A stretch of DNA of 35,258 nucleotides from Candidatus Segatella papionis (GTDB lineage: Bacteria > Bacteroidota > Bacteroidia > Bacteroidales > Bacteroidaceae), in assembly GCA_002297965.1 (NCBI GenBank), contig DBLF01000069.1, positions 10,963 through 46,220 of the forward strand. Reading direction: 5' to 3'. Position 1 is the first letter of the stretch. Each line of letters opens with the position of its first letter. The notes below the pieces were generated by a model. It had not been told where the DNA came from. It worked only from the letters and a program-made list of their open reading frames with translations, and did not search any database. Shown one piece after another: positions 16,699 through 23,838 of this stretch. Made by a program: the position numbers and the translations under genes.

Positions 16699-18066
16699 TT
16701 AATTGTTACTCTTAAAATACTTATCCCATACCTCTTGTATGCGCATGGCTATATTAAAAGCCAAAACAGGAGGAACGGCATTTCCTATCACCTTATATGC
16801 ACCCGAAGAGCTCAAACGAAATCCTCTTCCGTTGGCTTTTTTCATCACAAAGCGATAATCAGGTGGAAAGGTCTGTATCAAGGCACATTCCCTAGGAGTC
16901 AAACGTCTTTCTTGAAGTCCCGCTTTCAGTTCTTCTATATGCTTACCACCATGCTCAAGTGAGAGTCTTCTGAACTCAATGTTGCCATGATGTTCAGAAC
17001 GGATGGTAGGGCCGAGATTGTCCAGTTTTATCTCCGTCTGTCCCTGACCTGTTGCCAAGAACTTTGCCTTTGAATATAATTGTTGGGAGGCATCAATGGT
17101 TTCTTCAGGTTCTTTCAATCCCTCCAATACATCTTGTGTTGTAACAATACCAAGAAGATTACTTCCTTTGATGGTTGCTGCATGTGTAGGCTTTGGATAT
17201 GGGTTGTACTCGTCTGAAATTTCCTTTGCCATCAATGCTTCTAAGGCATCGAGGCGCAAAGCATCCTTACGAATTCCGATGAAGATGACACGCTCACGAC
17301 TTTCTGGTACGCCAAAATTACCAGCGTGTAATACTTGTGGTGGCAAAACGATATAACCATTCCCATCTGCACTTGCAAAGTCTTTTTGAATGATGTCTTT
17401 TACATCTCCAAGGTTCACAAGTCCTTTTACATTTTCTGCCACGAAAATCTTTGGTTTCACAATGTCGATGACTTGCTTCATCCAATAATAAAGCTTGCCA
17501 CGTGTCTCTTCAGATGGCTCGTCCCCCTCTCGTTTTTTGCCGTAGTCATCTTTGTCGGAATTAAATCCCTTGCGCTTTCCTGCTACACTGAAATCTTGGC
17601 ATGGAAATCCGCCAGTTACTACGTCAATGTCTTTTGGAAAAATGTCAGCTCCTTGTTTATGCATTTTTACCAAATCTACAATACTGATGTTATGGTACAT
17701 TTCGGGCTGATATCCGAAGCGAGACATATAGGTAGTCCATGCCACTTCTGCCTCATTCAGTATGTCATTTGCAAAAACCGTCTTAAACTTTGTCTTCTTC
17801 AACATCACCCAATTCTTGTTGATGGCATGGTCGATATATGGACTGTCTTGTGGAAAAGATTTGCGATTGGCAATGAAGCTACCCTCAAATCCTAAGTCCA
17901 TTCCTCCGCAGCCAGAGAACAATGACAATACACGCAACTTCCCCTTTGTATCACGCATCTCATCATGATACACTATTGGTATTTGCGCCTCCTGTAACAT
18001 ATCTGATTGCTCTGGGGGAAGCACATACGGCTTTACGTCACTATGTTTGTCTCTTTCTATTGTCAT
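16699..18066 (-). CDS. DNA (cytosine-5) methyltransferase of a type II R-M system
   Basis: 455 residues with all key motifs: motif I LSLFSGCGGMDLGF (about 48-61), motif IV GGFPCQDFSVAGKRKG (catalytic Cys near 156), motif VI AENVKGL (near 209), motif VIII SRERVIFIGIR, motif IX-like LTPRECALIQTFPPDY and motif X YKVIGNAVPPVLA. SAM-dependent transfer to C5 of cytosine protects host DNA from the adjacent nuclease. About 115 residues lie between motifs VIII and IX (target recognition). The N-terminus carries about 45 extra residues before motif I. A promoter box lies 18 bp upstream and the nuclease follows 11 bp downstream. Confidence 0.95.
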   Translation of the reverse strand: MTIERDKHSDVKPYVLPPEQSDMLQEAQIPIVYHDEMRDTKGKLRVLSLFSGCGGMDLGFEGSFIANRKSFPQDSPYIDHAINKNWVMLKKTKFKTVFANDILNEAEVAWTTYMSRFGYQPEMYHNISIVDLVKMHKQGADIFPKDIDVVTGGFPCQDFSVAGKRKGFNSDKDDYGKKREGDEPSEETRGKLYYWMKQVIDIVKPKIFVAENVKGLVNLGDVKDIIQKDFASADGNGYIVLPPQVLHAGNFGVPESRERVIFIGIRKDALRLDALEALMAKEISDEYNPYPKPTHAATIKGSNLLGIVTTQDVLEGLKEPEETIDASQQLYSKAKFLATGQGQTEIKLDNLGPTIRSEHHGNIEFRRLSLEHGGKHIEELKAGLQERRLTPRECALIQTFPPDYRFVMKKANGRGFRLSSSGAYKVIGNAVPPVLAFNIAMRIQEVWDKYFKSNN

Positions 18067-18083
18067 ATTTTGCTTATTTTATG

Positions 18084-18091
18084 CAAAGGTA
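18084..18091 (-). promoter_or_regulatory. -7 box TACCTTTG for the R-M operon
   Basis: The minus strand reads TTACCTTTGCA, a full TAnnTTTG match, giving a predicted 5' leader of only about 10 nt before the methyltransferase ATG. The -33 region is only T-rich. No separate controller (C) gene is visible. Confidence 0.65.
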
Positions 18092-18210
18092 ATAAAAAAA
18101 GTAGAAAAAGAGTAAGAAAAAGGATAAATAATAGATCTGAGCTATATTTTTGAGTTAAAAAACATATCTGACCTATGCTCAGACTTGATAAATATAAATC
18201 TTTGCATTTT

Positions 18211-18303
18211 GTTACTACCGTTACCACATTATGATGTAAATTTCTGATTAATAGATATTTATCGTGTGGTAACGGATGGATTTTTGTTACCACCCGTTAC
18301 CAC
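18211..18303. repeat. GTTACCACC cluster downstream of the primase gene
   Basis: Five copies of one 9-mer family in 93 bp: GTTACTACC 18211-18219, GTTACCACA 18220-18228, inverted GTGGTAAC 18266-18273, GTTACCACC 18286-18294, GTTACCACT 18296-18304. It lies just beyond the stop of the VapE-type gene in the 271-bp spacer before the methyltransferase. The same 9-mer forms a second cluster upstream of that gene (20721-20824). Confidence 0.85.
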
Positions 18304-18337
18304 TACTATTTTTTCGAGAAGCACGATGGTAGCGTCT

Positions 18338-20449
18338 CTATACTTTCTTAACTACCAGATACTCAGTACCGTACCTTGTTTTCTTGCTCTTGAGACCTTC
18401 GATGTTCTGGAGTTCTCTTCCGAAGTTCTGGATGCTCGATGCTTGCAGCGAAGAACCGAATTTCGACTTCAAAACGTCGAAAATAGCGGCTGCACGCATG
18501 TATTCTCCGCCATTTTCTTCCTTTCCAGGCGCAAAAACCTCCAAAAAACACTGCTTGATGACGGATATTTGCTGAAATTGCAGGTTGCTCTGCATAATCT
18601 CTGCCGTTTCCGTGGCGTCGAAATAAGACTTCTCGCCCTTTTCCAAGGCTTGCATCGCCTGGGCGTAGAGCTGTTCGTAGTTCAGGCGACCGCTTACGTC
18701 GATGGGTCCCGTGAGTTCCACGCCCAGGAAACGGCGACTGCCCGATGGGTCGCTGAGGATGTCGGTCATGTTGCTCGTGGCGATGAAAGATGCCAGGCGA
18801 GGAAACTCCTGCACATGGCTGCCGTAGGGAGGCTTGATTTTTACCGTAGGCAACTGGAGGAGATTCTTCAGAAAACCCTGTTGGACTTGGGGTGAAATCT
18901 GGTTGAACTCGTCTAGGTTGATGAGCAGGAACTGAGCCATCCCTTGCAACACTTGGCGTTTCTCCGACAAAATCAGGTTGTCGGTGTAGCCCCAAGACAG
19001 TGACGGCGGAACCAGACGACGACAGAAGGTGCTCTTGTTGTAGCCCTGTTTGGAGATGAGCAGCGGCATTGTGCTGTTGCCATACTGCTGGCGATAGACC
19101 CCTCGCCACTGGTTCACCATACCGAGGAACCAAGTGTAGAACCAGTTTTCCCAGTGCGGGTTGTCGGTGGGCACGGTGCGAGCCAAGGCCCGGATGCGGT
19201 CCTTGCCGTCCCATTTTCCCACGCAGTCGTAGAGAAAGGTCTCTATCGGGTTGTAGCTCTTGATGTAATCCGACTCCAGAAAGTTTTTCACATCCTTGAT
19301 GCTCACCCGGATGTCCTCCAGTTGCACCTCCAGCGTCATGCGCTTTTGCACACGGGCATCCACGGGATTGAAGTCGCCCACCCACGAGTTGTTGGCTCTA
19401 TATTCCGTGAATTTCATCACGGCATTGTATCTGAACACATAGCGACTTTTCAGGAAGTGCATCATCTGCAAGATGCTGTCTCGGCTCTTTCCCGAGGTGG
19501 AACCGGACTTTTTCGCCGAGTTTGCTTTTTGGGGCGAGGTTGCTTGGGAGTCGTTGGCGTGCGCTTCGAAGGCGGTGCTCACAATCTGGCGGAGCTTTTC
19601 TTCCTCCACATCATACCAGTGGTTGCGGCGGGTATGCACGAAGGCTTCCTCCTCGCTGAATCCCATCTGGCAGAGCTTGGCGGACAGGGTGGAAAGACTG
19701 GCGTAGAGGCGGTCTTCCTCGTTGTTCCAATGGGTGTCCGACTGTGCCAGTTCTGTGCGAGTCTCGTTGGCGGCTTTTCGGTAGAGAAACTCGTAGTCGT
19801 TATAAACTTTGAGGTCGTCGATGGGTTTGGGCTCTTGGAGACTCTTCTTCTTGTTCTGTATGCGCATTGCCGTCGCCTTGTTATTATAATAAGGTGAAGG
19901 GTCGAGTGTGAGGAGGAAGTTGGAGCGCAGGGAGGGGTGCTCGGGTAGGAGGGTGGCGGAGAGTTGGGCTTCATAGATACCTTTGGCCTGAGCGTATGCC
20001 GTCTGGTAGAGCAGTTCCGCTTGTGGCTCTGTGTCGGGCAAGCCGCCTTGCTCATCGCAGATTTTTACGAGCACGATGAGGCTTCTGCCGTCGGCGCCGT
20101 CGATGGCGGCGAATGTCATGGGCAGCAAACTGGCGGTCTTCTTGGCTTCGGCGAGTTCTTCTGGCGTTAGCAGGTTGCCGAAGGTGAGCATCACCAGTCC
20201 GTTCATCGTTTTGAAGAGGAGATTGTCGCTGTCGTCCTTGGTGAATTCTGCCGCAGGGTAGATGTGTTGCCACTCATGGATGCCGTTGTAGTACTGGTAG
20301 TCGCCGTTCATCAGCGGCACGCTCATTCTGAAGTTGGCAACAGTCTGCTTGGCGTCGTCTTTGGCGATGCGTTCCCAGAATCGGTCGATGGTCTTTGTGC
20401 TGACGCACAACTTGTTTTTCTTGTTAGTTCTTGCGATAACGAATTTCAT
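18338..20449 (-). CDS. VapE/BT4734-type primase-helicase with C-terminal DUF3874
   Basis: 703 residues. The N-terminal part (about 25-180) resembles the BT4734-like domain (PF08800; MSVPLMNGDYQYYNGIHEW, LTFGNLLT). The central/C-terminal part is the VapE P-loop ATPase (PF05272): Walker A-like ISKQGYNKSTFCRRL near residue 470, in which Asn stands where Gly usually precedes Lys; Walker B FLLINLDEFNQ near 511; an arginine-finger-like SGSRRFLGVEL near 570. The last about 70 residues (GEYMRAAAIFDVLKSKFG ... TRYGTEYLVVKKV) match DUF3874. The family acts in replication of phages, satellites and integrated elements. No integrase or excisionase is beside it here. Flanked on both sides by GTTACCACC clusters and preceded by 22-bp tandem repeats. 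Confidence 0.9.
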   Translation of the reverse strand: MKFVIARTNKKNKLCVSTKTIDRFWERIAKDDAKQTVANFRMSVPLMNGDYQYYNGIHEWQHIYPAAEFTKDDSDNLLFKTMNGLVMLTFGNLLTPEELAEAKKTASLLPMTFAAIDGADGRSLIVLVKICDEQGGLPDTEPQAELLYQTAYAQAKGIYEAQLSATLLPEHPSLRSNFLLTLDPSPYYNNKATAMRIQNKKKSLQEPKPIDDLKVYNDYEFLYRKAANETRTELAQSDTHWNNEEDRLYASLSTLSAKLCQMGFSEEEAFVHTRRNHWYDVEEEKLRQIVSTAFEAHANDSQATSPQKANSAKKSGSTSGKSRDSILQMMHFLKSRYVFRYNAVMKFTEYRANNSWVGDFNPVDARVQKRMTLEVQLEDIRVSIKDVKNFLESDYIKSYNPIETFLYDCVGKWDGKDRIRALARTVPTDNPHWENWFYTWFLGMVNQWRGVYRQQYGNSTMPLLISKQGYNKSTFCRRLVPPSLSWGYTDNLILSEKRQVLQGMAQFLLINLDEFNQISPQVQQGFLKNLLQLPTVKIKPPYGSHVQEFPRLASFIATSNMTDILSDPSGSRRFLGVELTGPIDVSGRLNYEQLYAQAMQALEKGEKSYFDATETAEIMQSNLQFQQISVIKQCFLEVFAPGKEENGGEYMRAAAIFDVLKSKFGSSLQASSIQNFGRELQNIEGLKSKKTRYGTEYLVVKKV

Positions 20450-20519
20450 GCGGTTGTTGTTTTTAGGGTGTTATATTGATATTTTTGACTTCTGTTAAGC
20501 ATAGTTTCGGTTCGTCGGA

Positions 20520-20717
20520 GACGTTGTAGCGAATCGTTGGTGACGTTGTAGCGAATCGTTCCAAGCGTAGATACGAAGTGTTCCAAGCGTCAGTACCAAG
20601 TGTTTTGAGCCTTGGAACATTTTGTTTCTGCCCAAGAAATATTTTGTTTCTGTCCGAGAAACATTTCGTTTCTGCCCGAGGAACACTTCGAAATGCTTGG
20701 AGCGCCGATTGTCGTTT
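20520..20717. repeat. Degenerate 22-bp tandem repeat (8-9 units), iteron-like
   Basis: Contiguous 22-bp units start at 20520, 20542, 20564, 20586, 20608, 20630, 20652, 20674 and (weaker) 20696. C at unit position 3 and G at position 17 are kept in units 1-8, and TT at 18-19 in units 1-7. Neighbouring units share 14-19 of 22 bases (units 1 and 2: 19; units 6 and 7: 18). The 22-bp period is not a multiple of three, so it is not peptide-coding. It lies 70 bp upstream of the primase-helicase start. Confidence 0.85.
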
Positions 20718-20720
20718 GCG

Positions 20721-20824
20721 GGTGGCAACGGTGGTAACGAGGTGGTAACAAAATGAAGCTCGTTACCACCACTTAACTATCAGTGCTACTGGTGGTTAAG
20801 TGTGGCGGTGGTAACGGTGGCAAC
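20721..20824. repeat. GTTACCACC cluster upstream of the primase gene
   Basis: Six 9-mers in 104 bp, mostly as GGTGGTAAC/GGTGGCAAC on the plus strand: 20721-20729, 20730-20738, 20741-20749, 20762-20770 (inverted, GTTACCACC), 20807-20815, 20816-20824. Pairs are head-to-tail with zero spacing at both ends, which gives an overall symmetric arrangement around an 8-bp inverted repeat. Confidence 0.85.
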
Positions 20825-20828
20825 AAAA

Positions 20829-20845
20829 CAGAAAAACTTTTTCTG
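20829..20845 (-). terminator. CAGAAAAAC hairpin, possible terminator after ATPase copy 2
   Basis: Perfect 8-bp arms with a single central base, 18 bp past the ATPase stop. The stem is AT-rich and lacks a G+C core and clear U-run, so terminator activity is uncertain. Confidence 0.4.
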
Positions 20846-20863
20846 TAATTACCTTTATGTTCT

Positions 20864-22462
20864 TCAGTTCCTATCCTCTTTCACCTTCCACCCATCTATG
20901 GTTCCAGTCTTGGAAGAGAAGTTGCAGCCTATCAAGAAAATGTGTCTTCCATCTGTTTGATATTCTCGGGCATAGCCCATTTTCTCGATTTGGTCGAGCG
21001 CAATATCGGCAGAACCGTCACGTTTGAATTCGAATATGTAGATAAATTTTCGGGTCTCGACTACGCAATCTACTCGTCCTTCGCTTTGCTCTTTCTCTAT
21101 GAAGACGGTAAAACAACTAATCATCCTGAGAATGAGGTAAAAGGTGTATTGGAAATAGCGCTCCTTCTCTCGTTCGTTGTCTTTACGTCGTTGATTGTAT
21201 GGGATGCTGGCAAAGAAAGATGTTAAAAGATTCTCTAGCAGCTTGCAGTCTCCATGCTCCATTACATCTATTACCTGTACAACCCAAGCGTCGGCTGGTT
21301 TCTTTGGCTTCAAATAACTTGCAGCCAAAAGAGTCAGGAACCCATTCTTTACCTCGTCGTTTGGAAAATCCAAAAGATAAGAATCGGTGTTCATGTTCCA
21401 ATCTTTGATGGTGAGATAACCACTTTGGTAAATCATAGGTAAGGGAGCTTCTTTATCTGCCTTGTAATCTATGAAACTGCTCGCAGGATAATATTTGTTG
21501 ACAAGTTCATTGATGTTCTCATCGAAATGCGCTAGCAGTCGAACCAGGTAAGTGGGAGATCCCGTTCTGAACCAGTAATTTTCCAGTCTTTTCTTGCTCA
21601 AGGCATTCAGTATGCTGAATGGATTGTAGATGTCGAGCATATTGGGGCTGAAGTGATAACCGTCGAATTTTCTTTTCAGTTTGTACTTCATGTCCTCTTC
21701 GGTAGTTTTGTATCTAATCGCCATCTCCTTGATTTGCTCCTCAAATACAGTATGCAATTCTTTTTTGGTGATTCCACAGAGAGCCTCGTAACGTTCGTCC
21801 ATACTGATGTCGTCTGGTTGATTGAATCCGCTGAACACACTCACCTGTGAGAACTTGGTGACACCCGTGAGGAACACGAATTGTAAATCGCCGTCGGCTG
21901 CCTTGAAGGTGGAATAAAATGCCTTTAGCGTATCCCGATTGTAATCTTCCAATGTAATAGTCTTGCCTTGATATTCCAAGGTATAGTCCAAGTCCATCAC
22001 GTCAAGAAGAGGTTTGTCGTATTCATCCACAAGCACAACAGCACGCTGCCCCGTCTGCTGATGAGCAGCTTTTATGACATTCCAGAATCTCAGGCTCAGG
22101 TCGGAGAAAGAATTATCCACTTGGTATAGTTTCTCCCATTCTATCAATTTGTTTTCCAGCGCTTGTTGTAAGGTGTCCTTGTTGGTAAAATCGCCCGCGC
22201 CAAAGTCGATGCGGAGCACAGGATATGGCTTCCATTCCTTTTCAAGTTTTCCTATGGCAAGTCCTTCGAATAGTTCCTTCTTTCCCAAGAAATAATTCTC
22301 CAGCGTGGATATGAGAAGGCTCTTTCCGAATCGTCGAGGACGACTTAGAAAGTAAATGTTGCCAGTATGTACTAAATCATAGATGAGTGATGTTTTGTCG
22401 AGATAAACATATCCTTCCTCTATGATTTTTTCAAAACTCTGTATGCCAATAGGATATTTCAT
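20864..22462 (-). CDS. AAA-ATPase with C-terminal PD-(D/E)XK nuclease-like domain (copy 2)
   Basis: 532 residues from ATG at 22462; an upstream TTG at 22519 in the same frame is rejected because it coincides with the promoter. Motifs as in copy 1: MKYPIGIQSFEKI, YLDKTSLI, Walker A SRPRRFGKSLL, VVLVDEYDKPL, FLTGVTKFSQVSVFSGFNQ, FDGYHFS, and a nuclease-type core GRVDCVVE ... IYIFEFKRDGS. It ends KTGTIDGWKVKEDRN. Closely similar to copy 1 over its whole length, so the two are recent paralogues or repeated acquisitions. Consensus promoter directly upstream. The role of the family is not established. Confidence 0.9.
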   Translation of the reverse strand: MKYPIGIQSFEKIIEEGYVYLDKTSLIYDLVHTGNIYFLSRPRRFGKSLLISTLENYFLGKKELFEGLAIGKLEKEWKPYPVLRIDFGAGDFTNKDTLQQALENKLIEWEKLYQVDNSFSDLSLRFWNVIKAAHQQTGQRAVVLVDEYDKPLLDVMDLDYTLEYQGKTITLEDYNRDTLKAFYSTFKAADGDLQFVFLTGVTKFSQVSVFSGFNQPDDISMDERYEALCGITKKELHTVFEEQIKEMAIRYKTTEEDMKYKLKRKFDGYHFSPNMLDIYNPFSILNALSKKRLENYWFRTGSPTYLVRLLAHFDENINELVNKYYPASSFIDYKADKEAPLPMIYQSGYLTIKDWNMNTDSYLLDFPNDEVKNGFLTLLAASYLKPKKPADAWVVQVIDVMEHGDCKLLENLLTSFFASIPYNQRRKDNEREKERYFQYTFYLILRMISCFTVFIEKEQSEGRVDCVVETRKFIYIFEFKRDGSADIALDQIEKMGYAREYQTDGRHIFLIGCNFSSKTGTIDGWKVKEDRN

Positions 22463-22488
22463 ATTGCTGTCTATTTTTATATTTTCTG

Positions 22489-22520
22489 CAAAGCTACAAC
22501 TTTTTTCCGAAACTTCCAAA
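22489..22520 (-). promoter_or_regulatory. Consensus promoter of ATPase copy 2
   Basis: The -7 box TAGCTTTG (22489-22496) and -33 box TTTG (22517-22520) are separated by 20 nt, the ideal Bacteroidetes arrangement. The 5' leader is about 20 nt. Confidence 0.8.
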
Positions 22521-22575
22521 CTTTGGGGAATCTTTTATATAAAATAGGTGCTAATAAAAAAGAACCGGATATAAC

Positions 22576-22620
22576 AGAAAACGTATAAAAAGAAAACGGA
22601 TAAAAAGAAAACGGACTCGC
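22576..22620. repeat. 15-bp tandem repeat, three units
   Basis: AGAAAACGTATAAAA, AGAAAACGGATAAAA and AGAAAACGGACTCGC are contiguous 15-bp units. The third overlaps the ssrA terminator stem. Likely a slippage product. Confidence 0.75.
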
Positions 22621-22651
22621 AAGTTCTTTTTTAAAAGAATCTGCGAGTCCG
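22612..22651 (-). terminator. Rho-independent terminator of ssrA
   Basis: On the minus strand, CGGACTCGCA and TGCGAGTCCG form a perfect 10-bp stem (22642-22651 with 22612-22621). An inner AAAAGAA/TTCTTTT pairing and a T-rich tail (TTTTCTTTTT) follow. It begins 12 bp after the tmRNA 3' end. Confidence 0.9.
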
Positions 22652-22662
22652 TACTCTAGTAG

Positions 22663-23059
22663 GGTGGAGCTGGAGGGATTCGAACCCTCGTCCGCACAAG
22701 GAAACCATACGCTTTCTACATGCTTATTCCAGCCTTCGATTTTCGAGGTGTGACAAGACCTGGACCACCAATCATACCCTTATCCTCTAAAATTTCATCG
22801 GGGCAACGAGGCGTACCCAGACTATTTCCGATTTGCCTGCACCGCTTGACCAACAAGATTCGGAACTACATCCGTTGAGCGATGTCCCGTTCCAGCACCT
22901 TGTGCCGGAATAAAGTTAATCTACTGTACTTCGATTAAGCAGCGAGAGCGTAGTTATTTTCGCCAATTAATTTTTTGTTCACTAAGATTTAGGAGGTAGC
23001 CAACGAGCCTCCGCATGCTTACGTACCATTTCATCTCGCCGTCAAATCCAGTCAACCCC
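22663..23059 (-). ncRNA. ssrA: Transfer-messenger RNA (tmRNA), SsrA
   Basis: About 397 nt. The 5' end GGGGTTGACTGGATTTGACGG and the 3' end GAGGGTTCGAATCCCTCCAGCTCCACC form a tRNA-Ala-like domain; the acceptor has the G3-U identity pair. The tag frame reads Gly-Glu-Asn-Asn-Tyr-Ala-Leu-Ala-Ala-stop (GAAAATAACTACGCTCTC inside it), the standard degradation-tag ending. Pseudoknot-type stems are present. The genome encodes ACC then C, so the terminal A of CCA must be added enzymatically. It rescues ribosomes stalled on truncated mRNAs with SmpB (not in this window). Consensus promoter upstream and strong terminator downstream. Confidence 0.97.
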
Positions 23060-23082
23060 GAGATTTCTTTGATACTAGGCTG

Positions 23083-23114
23083 CAAAGTTACGGCGAAATT
23101 TTGAAATCTCCAAA
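23083..23114 (-). promoter_or_regulatory. Consensus promoter of ssrA
   Basis: The -7 box TAACTTTG (23083-23090) and -33 box TTTG (23111-23114) are 20 nt apart; the tmRNA 5' end lies 24 nt downstream of the -7 box, consistent with a short processed leader. Confidence 0.8.
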
Positions 23115-23176
23115 TTTTTTTGAGAAAAAAATAGTTTAGAACTCTAAATAGTATGTTTTTTCTCAATTGCTTCTTG

Positions 23177-23452
23177 CTACTTGTCATTGTAATGCTTATC
23201 GATATCAACAATTATTACCATAATGGTTTCATCATAAATATCGTATATTATTCGGTTATTGGCAGTGATACGTCGTGAATATGTTACTTCATTACCACCG
23301 ACCAATGGTTCCGGATGCCCAATTCCTTCCCTTGGGTGTATCTGTATATCATACAAAAGTTTCTCTAACTTCTTATAAACTTGCGGGTTGGATTTTTTAT
23401 ATTTTGCAATGACTTTTGATACAGATGGAACAAAGTCTATTTTATATATCAT
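23177..23452 (-). CDS. YoeB/Txe-type RelE-superfamily mRNA interferase toxin
   Basis: 91 residues. The family core is clear: KKLEKLLYDIQIHPREGIGHPEPLVG, then EVTYSRRITANNRIIYDIYDE and a C-terminal VDIDKHY (the terminal His/Tyr pair is catalytic in YoeB-like toxins, with Arg in SRRI). RelE-superfamily toxins cleave mRNA at the ribosomal A site and are held inactive by the antitoxin. The start overlaps the antitoxin stop by 4 bp (ATGA type), so the two are translationally coupled. It lies 118 bp from the tmRNA 5' end and is transcribed towards it. Confidence 0.88.
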   Translation of the reverse strand: MIYKIDFVPSVSKVIAKYKKSNPQVYKKLEKLLYDIQIHPREGIGHPEPLVGGNEVTYSRRITANNRIIYDIYDETIMVIIVDIDKHYNDK

Positions 23453-23730
23453 AGTGAGTCAAGATATTTTTGAAGTTCCTCCCTATTTGAGCATCTAACA
23501 AAGTTGCCATTTCTATGTTCTTTTCTTGCGCTTTCTATTCTTTCTTGCAAGTCAGAATTAAGTGTCGTACCAGCCATATTATTGGCAGAAGGATGCAAGA
23601 TACTAATGAGAAGACTTTCAACGTAATTGTTCAAACTACGATTACTAGCCTTTGCTTTTGCTTTCAATTCCTCTAGCAATGTATTTGATAGCCTAAAAGA
23701 TGTTGGCGTTCTAAGTGGCATTGTTTCCAT
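23449..23730 (-). CDS. RHH-type antitoxin of the YoeB-like toxin
   Basis: 93 residues. The N-terminal TPTSFRLSNTLLEELKAKAKASNRSLNNYVESLL is a ribbon-helix-helix DNA-binding domain; the C-terminal part (SDLQERIESARKEHRNGNF ... REELQKYLDSL) is the acidic/helical toxin-binding tail. RHH partners of YoeB-like toxins are less usual than Phd/YefM-type ones. It would autorepress the operon. ATG at 23721 (MPLRTP) is an alternative start. Confidence 0.85.
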   Translation of the reverse strand: METMPLRTPTSFRLSNTLLEELKAKAKASNRSLNNYVESLLISILHPSANNMAGTTLNSDLQERIESARKEHRNGNFVRCSNREELQKYLDSL

Positions 23731-23769
23731 AATCTTTCCTTTCTTTTAGAAGTTTTCTATTTTTGTGAG

Positions 23770-23801
23770 CAAAGTTACGATATTTTTCTGAAACTTGCAA
23801 A
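23770..23801 (-). promoter_or_regulatory. Consensus promoter of the toxin-antitoxin operon
   Basis: The -7 box TAACTTTG (23770-23777) and -33 box TTTG (23798-23801) are spaced by 20 nt, 40 nt upstream of the antitoxin start. Confidence 0.8.
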
Positions 23802-23838
23802 GTAAAAGCTTATTTTTTCATTTATAGTTGCTTGTTTA

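Larger units (their letters stand above)
20450..20863. other. 414-bp non-coding region, repeat-rich, upstream of the primase gene
   Basis: No credible gene. It contains the 22-bp tandem array (20520-20717), the GTTACCACC cluster (20721-20824), an inverted repeat CACTTAAC (20770-20777)/GTTAAGTG (20795-20802), and a perfect hairpin CAGAAAAA-C-TTTTTCTG at 20829-20845 that may end the ATPase transcript. No TAnnTTTG box is seen on the minus strand, so the primase promoter is not evident. Confidence 0.75.

Noticed and set aside
18063..18293. 76-residue minus-strand frame between primase and methyltransferase
   Set aside because: Covers the GTTACCACC cluster and AT-rich spacer; overlaps the methyltransferase promoter.
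18363..19385. 340-residue second frame inside the primase gene
   Set aside because: Overlaps the VapE-type gene in another minus frame, Arg/Pro/His-rich, no motifs.
20520..20717. CRISPR array
   Set aside because: Units abut with no spacers and are degenerate; no cas genes nearby.
20495..20728. 77-residue minus-strand frame over the 22-bp repeats
   Set aside because: Built from the repeats, which have a non-codon period; no conserved domain or start signal.
22463..22519. Upstream TTG start of ATPase copy 2
   Set aside because: It lies within the promoter, and the family start MKYPIG is at 22462.
22663..22720. Integration site (att) at the ssrA 3' end
   Set aside because: I found no second copy of the ssrA 3' sequence to the left, and no integrase; the intact terminator follows directly. 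Kept only as a possibility.
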